A DNA stretch of 34,845 bases from Desulfobacteraceae bacterium (lineage in GTDB: Bacteria > Desulfobacterota > Desulfobacteria > Desulfobacterales > JAJDOA01): NCBI GenBank assembly GCA_022340405.1, contig JAJDOA010000329.1, positions 1 to 34,845 on the forward strand, in the 5' to 3' direction. The translations under genes and the position numbers were made by a program. This document shows positions 15,983 to 23,823 of this stretch, piece by piece (position 1 is the first letter of the stretch; the number at the start of each line of letters is the position of its first letter). The notes under the pieces were generated by a model. It worked only from the letters and a program-made list of their open reading frames with translations, was not told the DNA's origin and did not search any database.

Positions 15983-16057
15983 GGTCGGGTCGTTGGCGAA
16001 ACTCCCTTTGGTTCTGTGGCATTCGCGGGCCCATTTGGACCATTCTGCGCTTTCCAC

Positions 16058-16265
16058 AGGGCATACTTCAAGAGATCACCTCTCTACTACAGCGGCGCGG
16101 GAAAAAAAATCGTCCTTTGGTTGAATTTTGGCGGCAGGGGCGGCGGTTTTCCCGCCAGGTGCAGAAGCTCGGCTGTTTCCACCCGAGGCGTGTGTAACGA
16201 TCTCCGGGCGAGGGGGCAAAGACTCCCCGCCGCAAGCATGCGGGAATGCGCCCGCTGACGCCGGT
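16058..16265. other. Intergenic region with G+C-rich inverted repeats
   Basis: This 208-base gap follows the AIR-synthase-like gene and precedes the TSCPD gene on the minus strand. On that strand it holds GCGGG-cgcatt-CCCGC just after the stop, GGCGG-gaaaa-CCGCC further on, and then a run of eight T. These are likely terminator or leader structures. No small gene and no recognisable riboswitch core was seen. Confidence 0.4.
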
Positions 16266-17255
16266 TCAATCCGTGGCCGGACGTCGAATCCCGGTAATGA
16301 CCTCACGGGAGAAATCGAACAGGGTCTCGTTGCAGTTGCCGCTGCGAAGCCGGACACGGGAGCCGTCTTCCACCCGGCCCACCACGGCGGCGGTGACGTC
16401 ATGCTCGGAAAACAGCGACACCACATCGCCGGCGTGGTGGGGAGAAACGGAGAGAATGAAGCCGAAGCTCTGGAAACAGAGAATCCATTGCTCCAGCGGT
16501 AGCGCCGGCGGACAGGGCAGGGCGTCCACATCGATAACGGCACCCACCCCGGAGTTTTCGACGAGAATGGCGGCCGTGCCCAAAAGGCCGGCGTTGCTCA
16601 CGTCCTTGGCCGCAAAGGCCAGTTCGTACTCGGCAATCAGCGGCAGGGCCTCCAGTCGGTGCCGGAGGGCTTCGGGGCTTTTGCCGGAATTGGCGTCCCA
16701 ACTGACCACGGACCGGCACCCGGCGCGCCCCTCCAGGTCCACGGCCACGACGAGGTCGTCGCCGGGCGCGGCACGGTGACTGCGCAGCAGCTTTTTCGCC
16801 CGGCCGACAATGGTGACGCTCAACGCCGGCTGATCGTCGGGGGCGTCCGGGTGCAGATGCCCTCCCAACATGGGAACGCGGAGTTTGTCGCACCCCTTGG
16901 TGATGCCCTCCACGATGCGCCGGCGCTGCTCGGGATTTCCACTGGCCAGGACGTTGACCAGTCCGAGGGGCCGGCCGCCCATGGCGTATATGTCGTTGAC
17001 GGTCGCCATCACCGATGCCTTGCCGGCGGCATAGGGCTCGTTGACCAGCAAGGTGGTCTGGATGCCGTCCGCCGCGACCAGGAGATAGTCGTCCTCCCAG
17101 GGCAACACGGCTGCGTCGTCTCCCCAGTTGGGCAGCGGGTTGCCGAACCAGTGCGTCTCCCGCAGGGTGGAGAACACATCCTGGATGGGCTGTTTTCGCC
17201 GGAGGCCGGGATAGTCTCGGACCCGTTCCACGATCTGCTGCAGGGAATCCGTCAT
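16266..17255 (-). CDS. AIR-synthase (PurM/SelD/HypE-fold) protein, sll0787-like
   Basis: This 329-residue protein has the PurM/ThiL/SelD ATP-binding fold. GDDAAVLPWEDDYLLVAADG is the nucleotide/Mg loop, followed by ATVNDIYAMGGRPLGLVNVL, MLGGHLHPD and KDVSNAGLLGTAAI. It lacks the N-terminal Cys/Sec catalytic loop of selenophosphate synthase. Its best fit is the sll0787 branch found in cyanobacterial and actinobacterial 'Nit1' clusters, because the adjacent gene encodes the radical SAM and GNAT members of the same cluster. The ATG overlaps the preceding gene's stop (ATGA), with GAGGAG upstream. The two genes are therefore translationally coupled. The substrate is unknown; an ATP-dependent phosphorylation or amidine-forming step is expected from the fold. 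Confidence 0.87.
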   Translation of the reverse strand: MTDSLQQIVERVRDYPGLRRKQPIQDVFSTLRETHWFGNPLPNWGDDAAVLPWEDDYLLVAADGIQTTLLVNEPYAAGKASVMATVNDIYAMGGRPLGLVNVLASGNPEQRRRIVEGITKGCDKLRVPMLGGHLHPDAPDDQPALSVTIVGRAKKLLRSHRAAPGDDLVVAVDLEGRAGCRSVVSWDANSGKSPEALRHRLEALPLIAEYELAFAAKDVSNAGLLGTAAILVENSGVGAVIDVDALPCPPALPLEQWILCFQSFGFILSVSPHHAGDVVSLFSEHDVTAAVVGRVEDGSRVRLRSGNCNETLFDFSREVITGIRRPATD

Positions 17256-18829
17256 GGGCTCCTCGTTTCGTCTTCTGCGGTGCGGGACCGCGTTCCATCG
17301 TCGGGCACCCGGTCCAGATCGGCCTGCATCGGGCGGTGGGGATGCCCGCAGAGGATCTCCGTCGGGCCGATCGCCGTCCAGCCGAGCTTTTGGAAAAAAT
17401 GGACGTTTTTCTCTTGAATGTGAGCGGTAAAAACGGTGCATCCCTTTTTCTTGACCCGGCGCATGGCTTCCCGGACCAGTCCCGCTCCGATCCGATAGAT
17501 CCGTGCGTCGCGATCCACGGCCAGACGGCTGCCGATCCAGTGGCCGTTGCCTCTTTCCGGGTCGGGGAACACCCGCACGGTCCCCACCACACGGCCGTCC
17601 TGCTCGGCCACCAGGTGGATGCTGCAATCGTCGTGTTCGTCCCGGTCCGAGCCGGCGAACAGCCCCTGCTCCTCGACGAAGACCGCGTGCCGGATGGCGC
17701 GGGCTCTGTCCAGCTCCACTTCGTTTCGCGCCGTATGGATCCGGATCCGGGCCGCGGGCACTTCGTACAAGGCCAACGCCGAACAGGCACCGCAGCGCAC
17801 GCACCCTGCCCGGCAGTTTGTTGCGCTCAGCCCCTTGCGTCGCAGCACTTGGGCCACCGCCTCGTAGACGGCTTCCATGACATCGGGCTCGGGCGGCCGG
17901 TGGTTCTGCATCCAGGATCCGGGAACGGGGCGCAGCGGCACCACGTAGGGGTAGACACCCAGATCCGCCAGCACTTCGCTTCCGGAAACGATGGACTCCG
18001 GGGGTTCGCCGAGACCGGCGATCAAGAAGCTGCTCACCTGGTTGACGCCAAAAAGAGCGACGGCCCGACGCCACGCGGCTTCATATCGCTCCAGGCCGAG
18101 GGCCGCTTTCGCCGGCGCGACACGCTGCAGCGTCGGCCTATCGAAGCACTCGATGTGGATGCCCACCGTGTCCACCCCGGCTGCCAACAGCCGCTCCATG
18201 GCGTCCAGGTCCGGGGGCGGTGAAAACTGGACGTGAACCGGAAGGTCCGCCGCCGCTTTAACGGCGGCGGCGCAACGCGCCAGAGCATCGATTTCCGAGC
18301 CCGGAGGGTCGCCGACTCCGGTGGTGAGCACCGCGTGGCGGACACCGTCCAGTTCGGCGGCCCGACGCACCACCTCGCCAAGTTGCTCCGGGGTCTTTTG
18401 GGCGATGGTGGCGCCGCGCTCCAAGGAAACCTCGGTCGCGCAAAAGGCGCACCGCCGGGAGTGTCGCCAATGGAAACAGCGCTGCAGGACGGTGGTGGCG
18501 ATACAGTCTGTGCCGTGCAGCAGGGCGATCTTCCGGTAGCCGACGCCGTCGGCATCCGAAAACTCGTAAAACCGGGGATCGGGCACCGCGGATACGGAAG
18601 CGATCGGCTCGCCGTCCCGCAGCAGTTGCAGCCCGCCGCCGTCATCCTCGGCAAGGGAAAAGGGGGAGTCCGCCGTGTAGGCGGCACGGATGGGGACGTT
18701 GACCGCCGTCTCGCCGATCACCAGCGCCCTGCCCTCGGACGGTCCGGCACCCCCCTCCCGTCCCGTGAGGTTTCCGGGGACCCGCACCCCGAGGCTCTGT
18801 ATTTCGGTGACAATCCGCTTCACGTCCAT
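17252..18829 (-). CDS. Radical SAM (MSMEG_0568-like) - GNAT (MSMEG_0567-like) fusion protein
   Basis: This 525-residue protein has two parts. Residues about 1-365 form a radical SAM enzyme with an atypical cluster motif C118-x8-C127-x2-C130 (RCFHWRHSRRCAFCATEV), the downstream motif TTGVGDPPG and a C-terminal Cys-rich patch (CRAGCVRCGACSAL). These features are characteristic of the MSMEG_0568 family. Residues about 375-510 are a GNAT acetyltransferase of the MSMEG_0567/sll0786 type (RHAVFVEEQGLF, GRVVGTVRVFPD, FFQKLGW). In most genomes these are separate neighbouring genes; here they are fused. The start is the ATG at 18829 with AAGGTGA five bases upstream. It is coupled to the AIR-synthase-like gene. 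The usual nitrilase, flavoprotein and glycosyltransferase partners are not in the window. Confidence 0.88.
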   Translation of the reverse strand: MDVKRIVTEIQSLGVRVPGNLTGREGGAGPSEGRALVIGETAVNVPIRAAYTADSPFSLAEDDGGGLQLLRDGEPIASVSAVPDPRFYEFSDADGVGYRKIALLHGTDCIATTVLQRCFHWRHSRRCAFCATEVSLERGATIAQKTPEQLGEVVRRAAELDGVRHAVLTTGVGDPPGSEIDALARCAAAVKAAADLPVHVQFSPPPDLDAMERLLAAGVDTVGIHIECFDRPTLQRVAPAKAALGLERYEAAWRRAVALFGVNQVSSFLIAGLGEPPESIVSGSEVLADLGVYPYVVPLRPVPGSWMQNHRPPEPDVMEAVYEAVAQVLRRKGLSATNCRAGCVRCGACSALALYEVPAARIRIHTARNEVELDRARAIRHAVFVEEQGLFAGSDRDEHDDCSIHLVAEQDGRVVGTVRVFPDPERGNGHWIGSRLAVDRDARIYRIGAGLVREAMRRVKKKGCTVFTAHIQEKNVHFFQKLGWTAIGPTEILCGHPHRPMQADLDRVPDDGTRSRTAEDETRSP

Positions 18830-18996
18830 CGATTCACCTTGGATGAGCGGTAAGGACACCCCGATTCATCCCTGCGGCAGGGGTGGTGTACATCATTATC
18901 ATTGCCAAAGATTTAGGGGGCATCCCGTTCATCGGCGGCGCACCCTATCGCATCCGGCCTGCCTTGGCAATACCCGCACCCGCACTCCAAACGCCG

Positions 18997-19033
18997 GACA
19001 GGCTCCGCCCGCAAGCGGGGATCGGAGCCTGTC
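18997..19033 (-). terminator. Strong hairpin after the aldehyde dehydrogenase gene
   Basis: A perfect 11-bp stem (GACAGGCTCCG, 18997-19007, with CGGAGCCTGTC, 19023-19033) encloses a further CCCGC/GCGGG pair. It lies 28 bases past the aldehyde dehydrogenase stop. There is no long T-run, so it may need Rho or serve to stabilise the mRNA 3' end. It probably marks the end of the long catabolic operon. The rest of the gap to 18830 holds no recognisable gene. Confidence 0.55.
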
Positions 19034-19061
19034 GGTTGCCGTCGGATGAAACTGCGAGCAG

Positions 19062-20654
19062 CTACTTCTTGTCCTCCACCGGCATGGAGGAGATGGTTCC
19101 GTCCCAGGTGTCCACGCACCCGGTGTCCTCGATGTCCTCCGGGAACCACGTGGCGGTCACATTTTTCTGCTCGGTATAAAACCGAACGCCGTCCATTCCC
19201 ATGACGTGCAAATCGCCGAAGAAGGAATTCTTGTGTCCGGTGAAACCGAAAATGCCCAGCGGCACGGGAATGCCGACGTTGATCCCCACCATTCCGGCGT
19301 GGGTCTTTTTGGAAAAGTTCCGGGCGTAGTAGCCGTTCTGGGTATAGATCACGGAGCCGTTGGCGAACCGGCTGTTGTTCATGATCTCCAGGCCCTCCTC
19401 GAATGTGTCGACCCGCTTGATGCATAGAACGGGCCCGAAGATCTCATCTCGGCCAACGGACATGTCCTCGGTGACGTGATCGAAAATGGAGGGGGCCAGG
19501 TAGAATCCGTTTTCGTATCCCTCCGGCACTTTGGGATTGCGGCCGTCTACGATGAGCTCGGCGCCTTCTTCGATACCCTTTTCGATCCAGTCCGTCACGA
19601 ACTTGAGGTGCCCGGCATTCATGATGGGCCCCATGCCGGTTTCCGGGTCGTAGGCCGGTCCGACATTCATCTCCGCGACGAATCTTTTCAGACAGGCGAT
19701 GAGCGGATCGGCGATGGCGTTTTCCACGACGATAACCGGACAGGCCATACAGCGGGCGCCGGCGCATCCGCAGTACGCATTGATGATGCCGCGCGCAGTG
19801 CGCTCCACCTTGCAGTCCCGCATGACCAGGGCATGGTTTTTCGCCTCGGTTAGCGCCTGAACCCGCTTGCCGTTGGCGGCGGCGGTGGCGTAGATGTGGC
19901 GGCCCACCTTGGTGGATCCGACGAAGGAAACCCCCTTGATATCCGGGTGCTTGAGAAGGATCTCAGCCTCGTTCCGGCTGGTGGTGACCAGGTTGATGAC
20001 GCCGTCGGGCAGCCCGGCCTCCTGCCACAGTTCGAGCAGCCGCATGGAGGACTGGGGAACGAAGCTGGCCGCCTTGAGCACGATGGTGTTTCCGGTGGCG
20101 ATGCACAGTGGGGTCATCCAGCCGTGGGGGATCATGGCGGGAAAGTTCCAGGGGGCAATCCCGGCAAATACGCCCAACGGCTCGTTGTACATGACCGTGT
20201 CGTAGTCGACGCTCACGTTCATTCCGGAGACGCCCTTCAACAGGTGTGGAATCCCGCAGGCGAATTCCACCACCTCGTTCACCTTGAGAACGTCGCCCAT
20301 GGATTCGCGCCAGTTCTTTCCTTCCTCCTTGCACAGCAGATAGGTGAGCTCCTCCAAATGTTTGTCCACCAGCGCCTTCATCCGGTACAAGACCTGGACG
20401 CGTTTGCTGGCCGGCGTCTCGGCCCAGGCCGGAAAGGCAGCGGCTGCCGCTTGGATGGCTTCGTTGACTTCGTCTTCGGTGCAGCAGGGCGCTTGAGCGA
20501 TGATCTCACCGGTGGAGGGATTGTAGCAGTCCATGTATTTTTCCGTCTTGGACTCCTTCCACTGACCACCGGCGCAGTATTTCAGCTTTTTCATTTCACT
20601 GTCTTCCTTTCCTATTTCAATGAAGTATCGGTCCTCTGATTTTTTGTCCAGCAT
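19062..20654 (-). CDS. MmsA-like (methylmalonate-semialdehyde type) aldehyde dehydrogenase
   Basis: This protein of about 530 residues is an aldehyde dehydrogenase of the CoA-acylating MmsA branch. It oxidises a semialdehyde to an acyl-CoA with NAD. Recognisable motifs are NEPLGVFAGIAPWNFPAMIP, GLPDGVINLV, GVSFVGSTKVGRHIY, the catalytic cysteine in AGARCMACPVIV, GRDEIFGPVLCI and the MmsA-type ending PLGIFGFTGHKNSFFGD. Two starts are possible. The ATG at 20654 has AAAGGAG nine bases upstream and is used here. The ATG at 20594 (MKKLKYCAGG) would give about 510 residues, nearer the family length. It is the last gene of the operon, after the ureohydrolase. The semialdehyde substrate is not determined by sequence alone. 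Confidence 0.9.
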   Translation of the reverse strand: MLDKKSEDRYFIEIGKEDSEMKKLKYCAGGQWKESKTEKYMDCYNPSTGEIIAQAPCCTEDEVNEAIQAAAAAFPAWAETPASKRVQVLYRMKALVDKHLEELTYLLCKEEGKNWRESMGDVLKVNEVVEFACGIPHLLKGVSGMNVSVDYDTVMYNEPLGVFAGIAPWNFPAMIPHGWMTPLCIATGNTIVLKAASFVPQSSMRLLELWQEAGLPDGVINLVTTSRNEAEILLKHPDIKGVSFVGSTKVGRHIYATAAANGKRVQALTEAKNHALVMRDCKVERTARGIINAYCGCAGARCMACPVIVVENAIADPLIACLKRFVAEMNVGPAYDPETGMGPIMNAGHLKFVTDWIEKGIEEGAELIVDGRNPKVPEGYENGFYLAPSIFDHVTEDMSVGRDEIFGPVLCIKRVDTFEEGLEIMNNSRFANGSVIYTQNGYYARNFSKKTHAGMVGINVGIPVPLGIFGFTGHKNSFFGDLHVMGMDGVRFYTEQKNVTATWFPEDIEDTGCVDTWDGTISSMPVEDKK

Positions 20655-20721
20655 CGCGCAGCGCTCCTTTCTTTCAACAGTTGGCAAAAAGTGTCTGTAA
20701 CAATTTCAGCATCGTTTTCAA

Positions 20722-21807
20722 TTACAGGCAGGGTCGATCGAATACGAGCCTGCCGCCCAGATTGGCGGCGATCTCGTAGGTACGGTCGACCTGGGAACCG
20801 TCATCCATGCCCGCCGTTCTCGGATTGATTTCGGTAATGTCCATCCCCACCAGCTGCAGGTCCCGGCCGCCGGCTGCAGCGATGCTGTCCGCAAGCCGAT
20901 AGATCTGCTTTTCGGACAATCCCTGCCAGTTCCGGAAGCGGACACCGTCCAGCGCGTTGCGCGCGCCGATATCCATGTCCACCGACAGGTACACGTAGGG
21001 TGTACGGATCTTCCGCAGCAGGCTGTTGACCTTTGCCGGTTTCAACTGGCACTCTTTCTTGGTGACAATGGTGGCGCCCTCCTTGCGCAGGCCCGCAAAC
21101 GCCGATACATAATCGGCGATCCGCCGGTCCTTGATGCGGAACACCTTTTTCTCCGGGTAGTCGCTGACACCCAGCAGGTAAAGATCCCGCGGATCCAAAA
21201 GGCCCTCGGCGACCATGTGGTGCAAAAAGGTACTGGCGTTGTAGCTCTCGGCACGATCGTGAAGAAAGGGGTCCGAGGCGTCGTACACGCTGCCGGGATT
21301 GGTATCGATGTCGTAGAAGATGGCCCCGGCAAGCCGCGACATGGGAATCGCATCCGTGTGGCTGTCCAAAACCACAAGCGATAATTTATCCCTCCCGTAA
21401 TGATCGGCCAGCGCACGATACACACCGCCGGTCAGCGAATGCTCCACCGTCACCAAAAACGGGAACCCCGGAAGAATTTCCGATCGCACGGCATCGGCGA
21501 CCCTGTCGGCGTATGTCTTGCAGCCGCCGCCGTCGATGAATGCGACCATGTCGTCCACAACCACGGAACCGCGTTCGGCCTCCGGCGGAATCGGGCGCAA
21601 CCAGCCGGGCACCTCGATGGACCCTCGAAACTCCCACTCGTTTTCCGGAACGCGCCGGGCCAGGCACTGCACCATACCCAGAAGCGGATCGTCGCCTCCC
21701 GGTTCCGGCGCGGGTTGGGCATGCTTCTCCTCAATGGCGTCATATTTCTCGTCGCAATCCAGAGGACATCCGAAAAAGACGACGGGTTGGTCGGCGGGCC
21801 GTATCAC
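20722..21807 (-). CDS. Ureohydrolase (arginase/agmatinase superfamily)
   Basis: This protein of about 361 residues has the manganese-site motifs of ureohydrolases. The His of TVEHSLTGG stands where GGDHS is usual, and LDSHTDA supplies D-x-H-x-D. SVDMD supplies the last two aspartates, and GMDITEINP completes the fold. The usual DPxxxPG after SxDxD is replaced by IGARNALDG, so it is a divergent member. Known members hydrolyse guanidino, amidino or formimino compounds to urea or formamide plus an amine. The start is uncertain: GTG at 21807 is used because upstream in-frame sequence is Arg-rich and unlike the family, but no strong ribosome site is seen. It lies between a corrinoid-type methyltransferase and an aldehyde dehydrogenase, suggesting a guanidino-type intermediate. 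Confidence 0.82.
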   Translation of the reverse strand: MIRPADQPVVFFGCPLDCDEKYDAIEEKHAQPAPEPGGDDPLLGMVQCLARRVPENEWEFRGSIEVPGWLRPIPPEAERGSVVVDDMVAFIDGGGCKTYADRVADAVRSEILPGFPFLVTVEHSLTGGVYRALADHYGRDKLSLVVLDSHTDAIPMSRLAGAIFYDIDTNPGSVYDASDPFLHDRAESYNASTFLHHMVAEGLLDPRDLYLLGVSDYPEKKVFRIKDRRIADYVSAFAGLRKEGATIVTKKECQLKPAKVNSLLRKIRTPYVYLSVDMDIGARNALDGVRFRNWQGLSEKQIYRLADSIAAAGGRDLQLVGMDITEINPRTAGMDDGSQVDRTYEIAANLGGRLVFDRPCL

Positions 21808-22013
21808 GATAGATCCATGCGTGCTCTGGGCAGGCTCACTCTGTTGATAACAAAAGCGGCGGCGGCGCACCGATATCCATGGTTTCCTGCGGCGACACGT
21901 CCGAACCTTCGGCCATTCGACCCGTACCGAACCCACCGCCGCGGCACCTCAGCATGCAGTACGCCCGCCTTCTCGGCCAAACACCGGTGCTCGCCGTCCC
22001 GGAGGGCGCGGGA

Positions 22014-23030
22014 TCAAGCGGCTTTGAAGTAGTCGTCCCGGGCCTTTCGGAGCTGTTGAACATTTTCCAAAGGGGAGCCGGGGGCAATGCCGCAGCCGGG
22101 GGTGAGGAAATGGCATCCATTTTCCAGGCTTGCGATGGCCTCTTTGTAGCAGTCTTCGGCAGTGCCCATGAAAAGCGTGGTTGCCGTGGCTACGTTGCCG
22201 AACACCTTCACGCCTTTGTCGTTGGCGACTTCCGCCGCCTTTTTCATGTCGGCCTTCTCTTCGATGGAAATGCCGGCCACGCCGGTCTCACACATCATCG
22301 GTATGATCAGGTCCGTGTTGGCGCAAATGTGCAGCACGATGGGACCTTTTACCTTTGCGACGATATCGGTCATCATGGGCTGAACAAATTTCTTCCAGGT
22401 CCTGGGGCTCATCAGGGCCGGCCCCGACGAGGGTTCGGCCAATACGTAGTAGTCGGCGCCTTGGTCGAAAGACCAGTTGACCACATCGATGATGACCTCC
22501 TTGGTGAGGTCGATCACCTGCTGGACCTTGTCCACCTCCTTGAAGGTCCACTTCATGAACTGCTCGGTTCCCACCAGATTGCAGGCGGCCGTCCACGCAC
22601 CTTCGGTTTCACCGAAAACGGCGACCTCGTCGCCGAGCTTTTCCTTCAGGATTCTGAACTGCTCCTTGTAAGCGGGGAATCGTCCCTTTTCGAAAATATT
22701 CTCCGGGTATTCCAAACCGTCCAGACTCTCGGAGAAGGGATGTTCCTTGACGAACTTCTGCAGGTCGATCTTGGGTTCCCCCAACGTGCAGCCCATCACC
22801 TCGCTCACCGCCGTGATGTCCCAGCCCATGGCCTTGCACCACTCGAATCCGGCCTCAACGTAGCCGAGTGCCAACGTGGCCATGGCCTGCGGGTCGGTGT
22901 CGGCCAAGGGGCGCTCGGCGCCCACTTTTTTCATGATGTCGACCACGCCGTAAGTGGTGGTGCAGCCAACGGGCGTGATGTCCGCCCCCTTGCCCTCCAA
23001 CTGGTTCATGAATCTCTCTTTGGGTGTCAT
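22014..23030 (-). CDS. Second UroD/MtaA-family methyltransferase
   Basis: This 338-residue protein is a second, clearly distinct member of the UroD-like methyltransferase family. It has the zinc pattern H234-x-C236 (VLHICANTD) and C313 (TPGCGIAPG). The ATG (MTPKERFMNQ) has the best ribosome site in the region, AAGGAGG six bases upstream. No corrinoid protein or MtrH-like gene adjoins it. It may therefore use the corrinoid protein at the left edge of the window or another in the genome. Its position directly after the Liv-type importer suggests that it demethylates the imported compound. Substrate and direction of transfer are inferred. Confidence 0.87.
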   Translation of the reverse strand: MTPKERFMNQLEGKGADITPVGCTTTYGVVDIMKKVGAERPLADTDPQAMATLALGYVEAGFEWCKAMGWDITAVSEVMGCTLGEPKIDLQKFVKEHPFSESLDGLEYPENIFEKGRFPAYKEQFRILKEKLGDEVAVFGETEGAWTAACNLVGTEQFMKWTFKEVDKVQQVIDLTKEVIIDVVNWSFDQGADYYVLAEPSSGPALMSPRTWKKFVQPMMTDIVAKVKGPIVLHICANTDLIIPMMCETGVAGISIEEKADMKKAAEVANDKGVKVFGNVATATTLFMGTAEDCYKEAIASLENGCHFLTPGCGIAPGSPLENVQQLRKARDDYFKAA

Positions 23031-23100
23031 GATGCCTCCTTGCCGTGGCGGCTCTGGCATTGGAAAAACGGTTGCTGCGCAATACGCAGTTGGCCCGCCC

Positions 23101-23823
23101 TCAAACGGCCAAGTGATTCTGGATAATTTGAGGGTCTTCGCGCAATTCGCTGGTGGTGGCGATGCCCTCGATCCTTCCCTTGGTACCCATGAGGTAGTGC
23201 CGGGTGGCGACATTGAGGGCCATGCGGTAGTTTTGTTCGACCACCAACAGGGTGATGCCGGAAGCGACGCAGAAGTCCCGTACCACGTCGGTAACCATCT
23301 CAACCATCAGCGGTGAACGCCCCTGGGAAGGCTCGTCCAGAATAATGATTTTGGGGTTGCTTACCAGGGCACGCCCGATGGCCAGCATCTGCTGCTCTCC
23401 GCCGCTGAGTGTCGACCCGTCCTGCTTTCTGCGGTCCGATAGTATGGGAAATTGTCGGTATACTTTTTCCAGGTCCCAGGCGTCTTTTCCCCTACCGGGT
23501 CGGGCGGCCAGCAGGAGGTTCTCCTCTACGCTCAGACCGGGGAAAATGTGCCTCTCCGCCGGCACGTAAGCTACGCCCATTCGGGAAACCTTGTGGGCAG
23601 GCCATCGGGTGGTCTGGGTGCCGTCGATGTGAATTTTTCCTTCCCGCGGCGGGGTCAGCCCCATCACGGACCGGAGCGTGGTGGTCTTGCCCACCCCGTT
23701 TCGGCCGAGGATGGATACGGCCTCGTGCTCTTCGACATATAGGCTCAGCCCCTGGATGACGTAGCTTTCGCCGTAGTAGGTGTGGATGTCCTCGATGTCC
23801 AGGATCTTATTCTTCCTTGCCAA
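23101..23823 (-). CDS. livF: Branched-chain amino-acid-type ABC transporter ATPase (LivF)
   Basis: This 240-residue ABC ATPase has Walker A GRNGVGKTT, signature TLSGGEQQMLAIGRAL and Walker B IIILDEPSQG. The LivF type is shown by VAYVPAERHIFPGLSVEENLL. It pairs with LivG to power import through LivH/LivM. The start is TTG at 23823, supported by a strong GGGAGG six bases upstream. This makes it overlap the end of livG by 17 bases, so the two are translationally coupled. It is the last transporter gene before the UroD-like methyltransferase gene. The substrate is not readable; Liv-type systems also carry amides, urea and aromatic acids. Confidence 0.95.
   Translation of the reverse strand: MARKNKILDIEDIHTYYGESYVIQGLSLYVEEHEAVSILGRNGVGKTTTLRSVMGLTPPREGKIHIDGTQTTRWPAHKVSRMGVAYVPAERHIFPGLSVEENLLLAARPGRGKDAWDLEKVYRQFPILSDRRKQDGSTLSGGEQQMLAIGRALVSNPKIIILDEPSQGRSPLMVEMVTDVVRDFCVASGITLLVVEQNYRMALNVATRHYLMGTKGRIEGIATTSELREDPQIIQNHLAV

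Noticed and set aside
16266-17255. Reading the AIR-synthase-like gene as selenophosphate synthase, given the nearby selenoprotein
   Set aside because: The N-terminal Cys/Sec loop of SelD is absent, and the coupled radical SAM-GNAT partner fits the sll0787 family instead.
18885-18915. Fur-box-like ATCATTATCATT sequence upstream of the radical SAM gene
   Set aside because: Only part of the 19-base consensus is present and no iron-uptake gene is nearby.
21836-22120. Small minus-strand frame of 94 codons between the methyltransferase and the ureohydrolase
   Set aside because: It overlaps the end of the methyltransferase gene, is Pro/Ala/Arg-rich and has no ribosome site.
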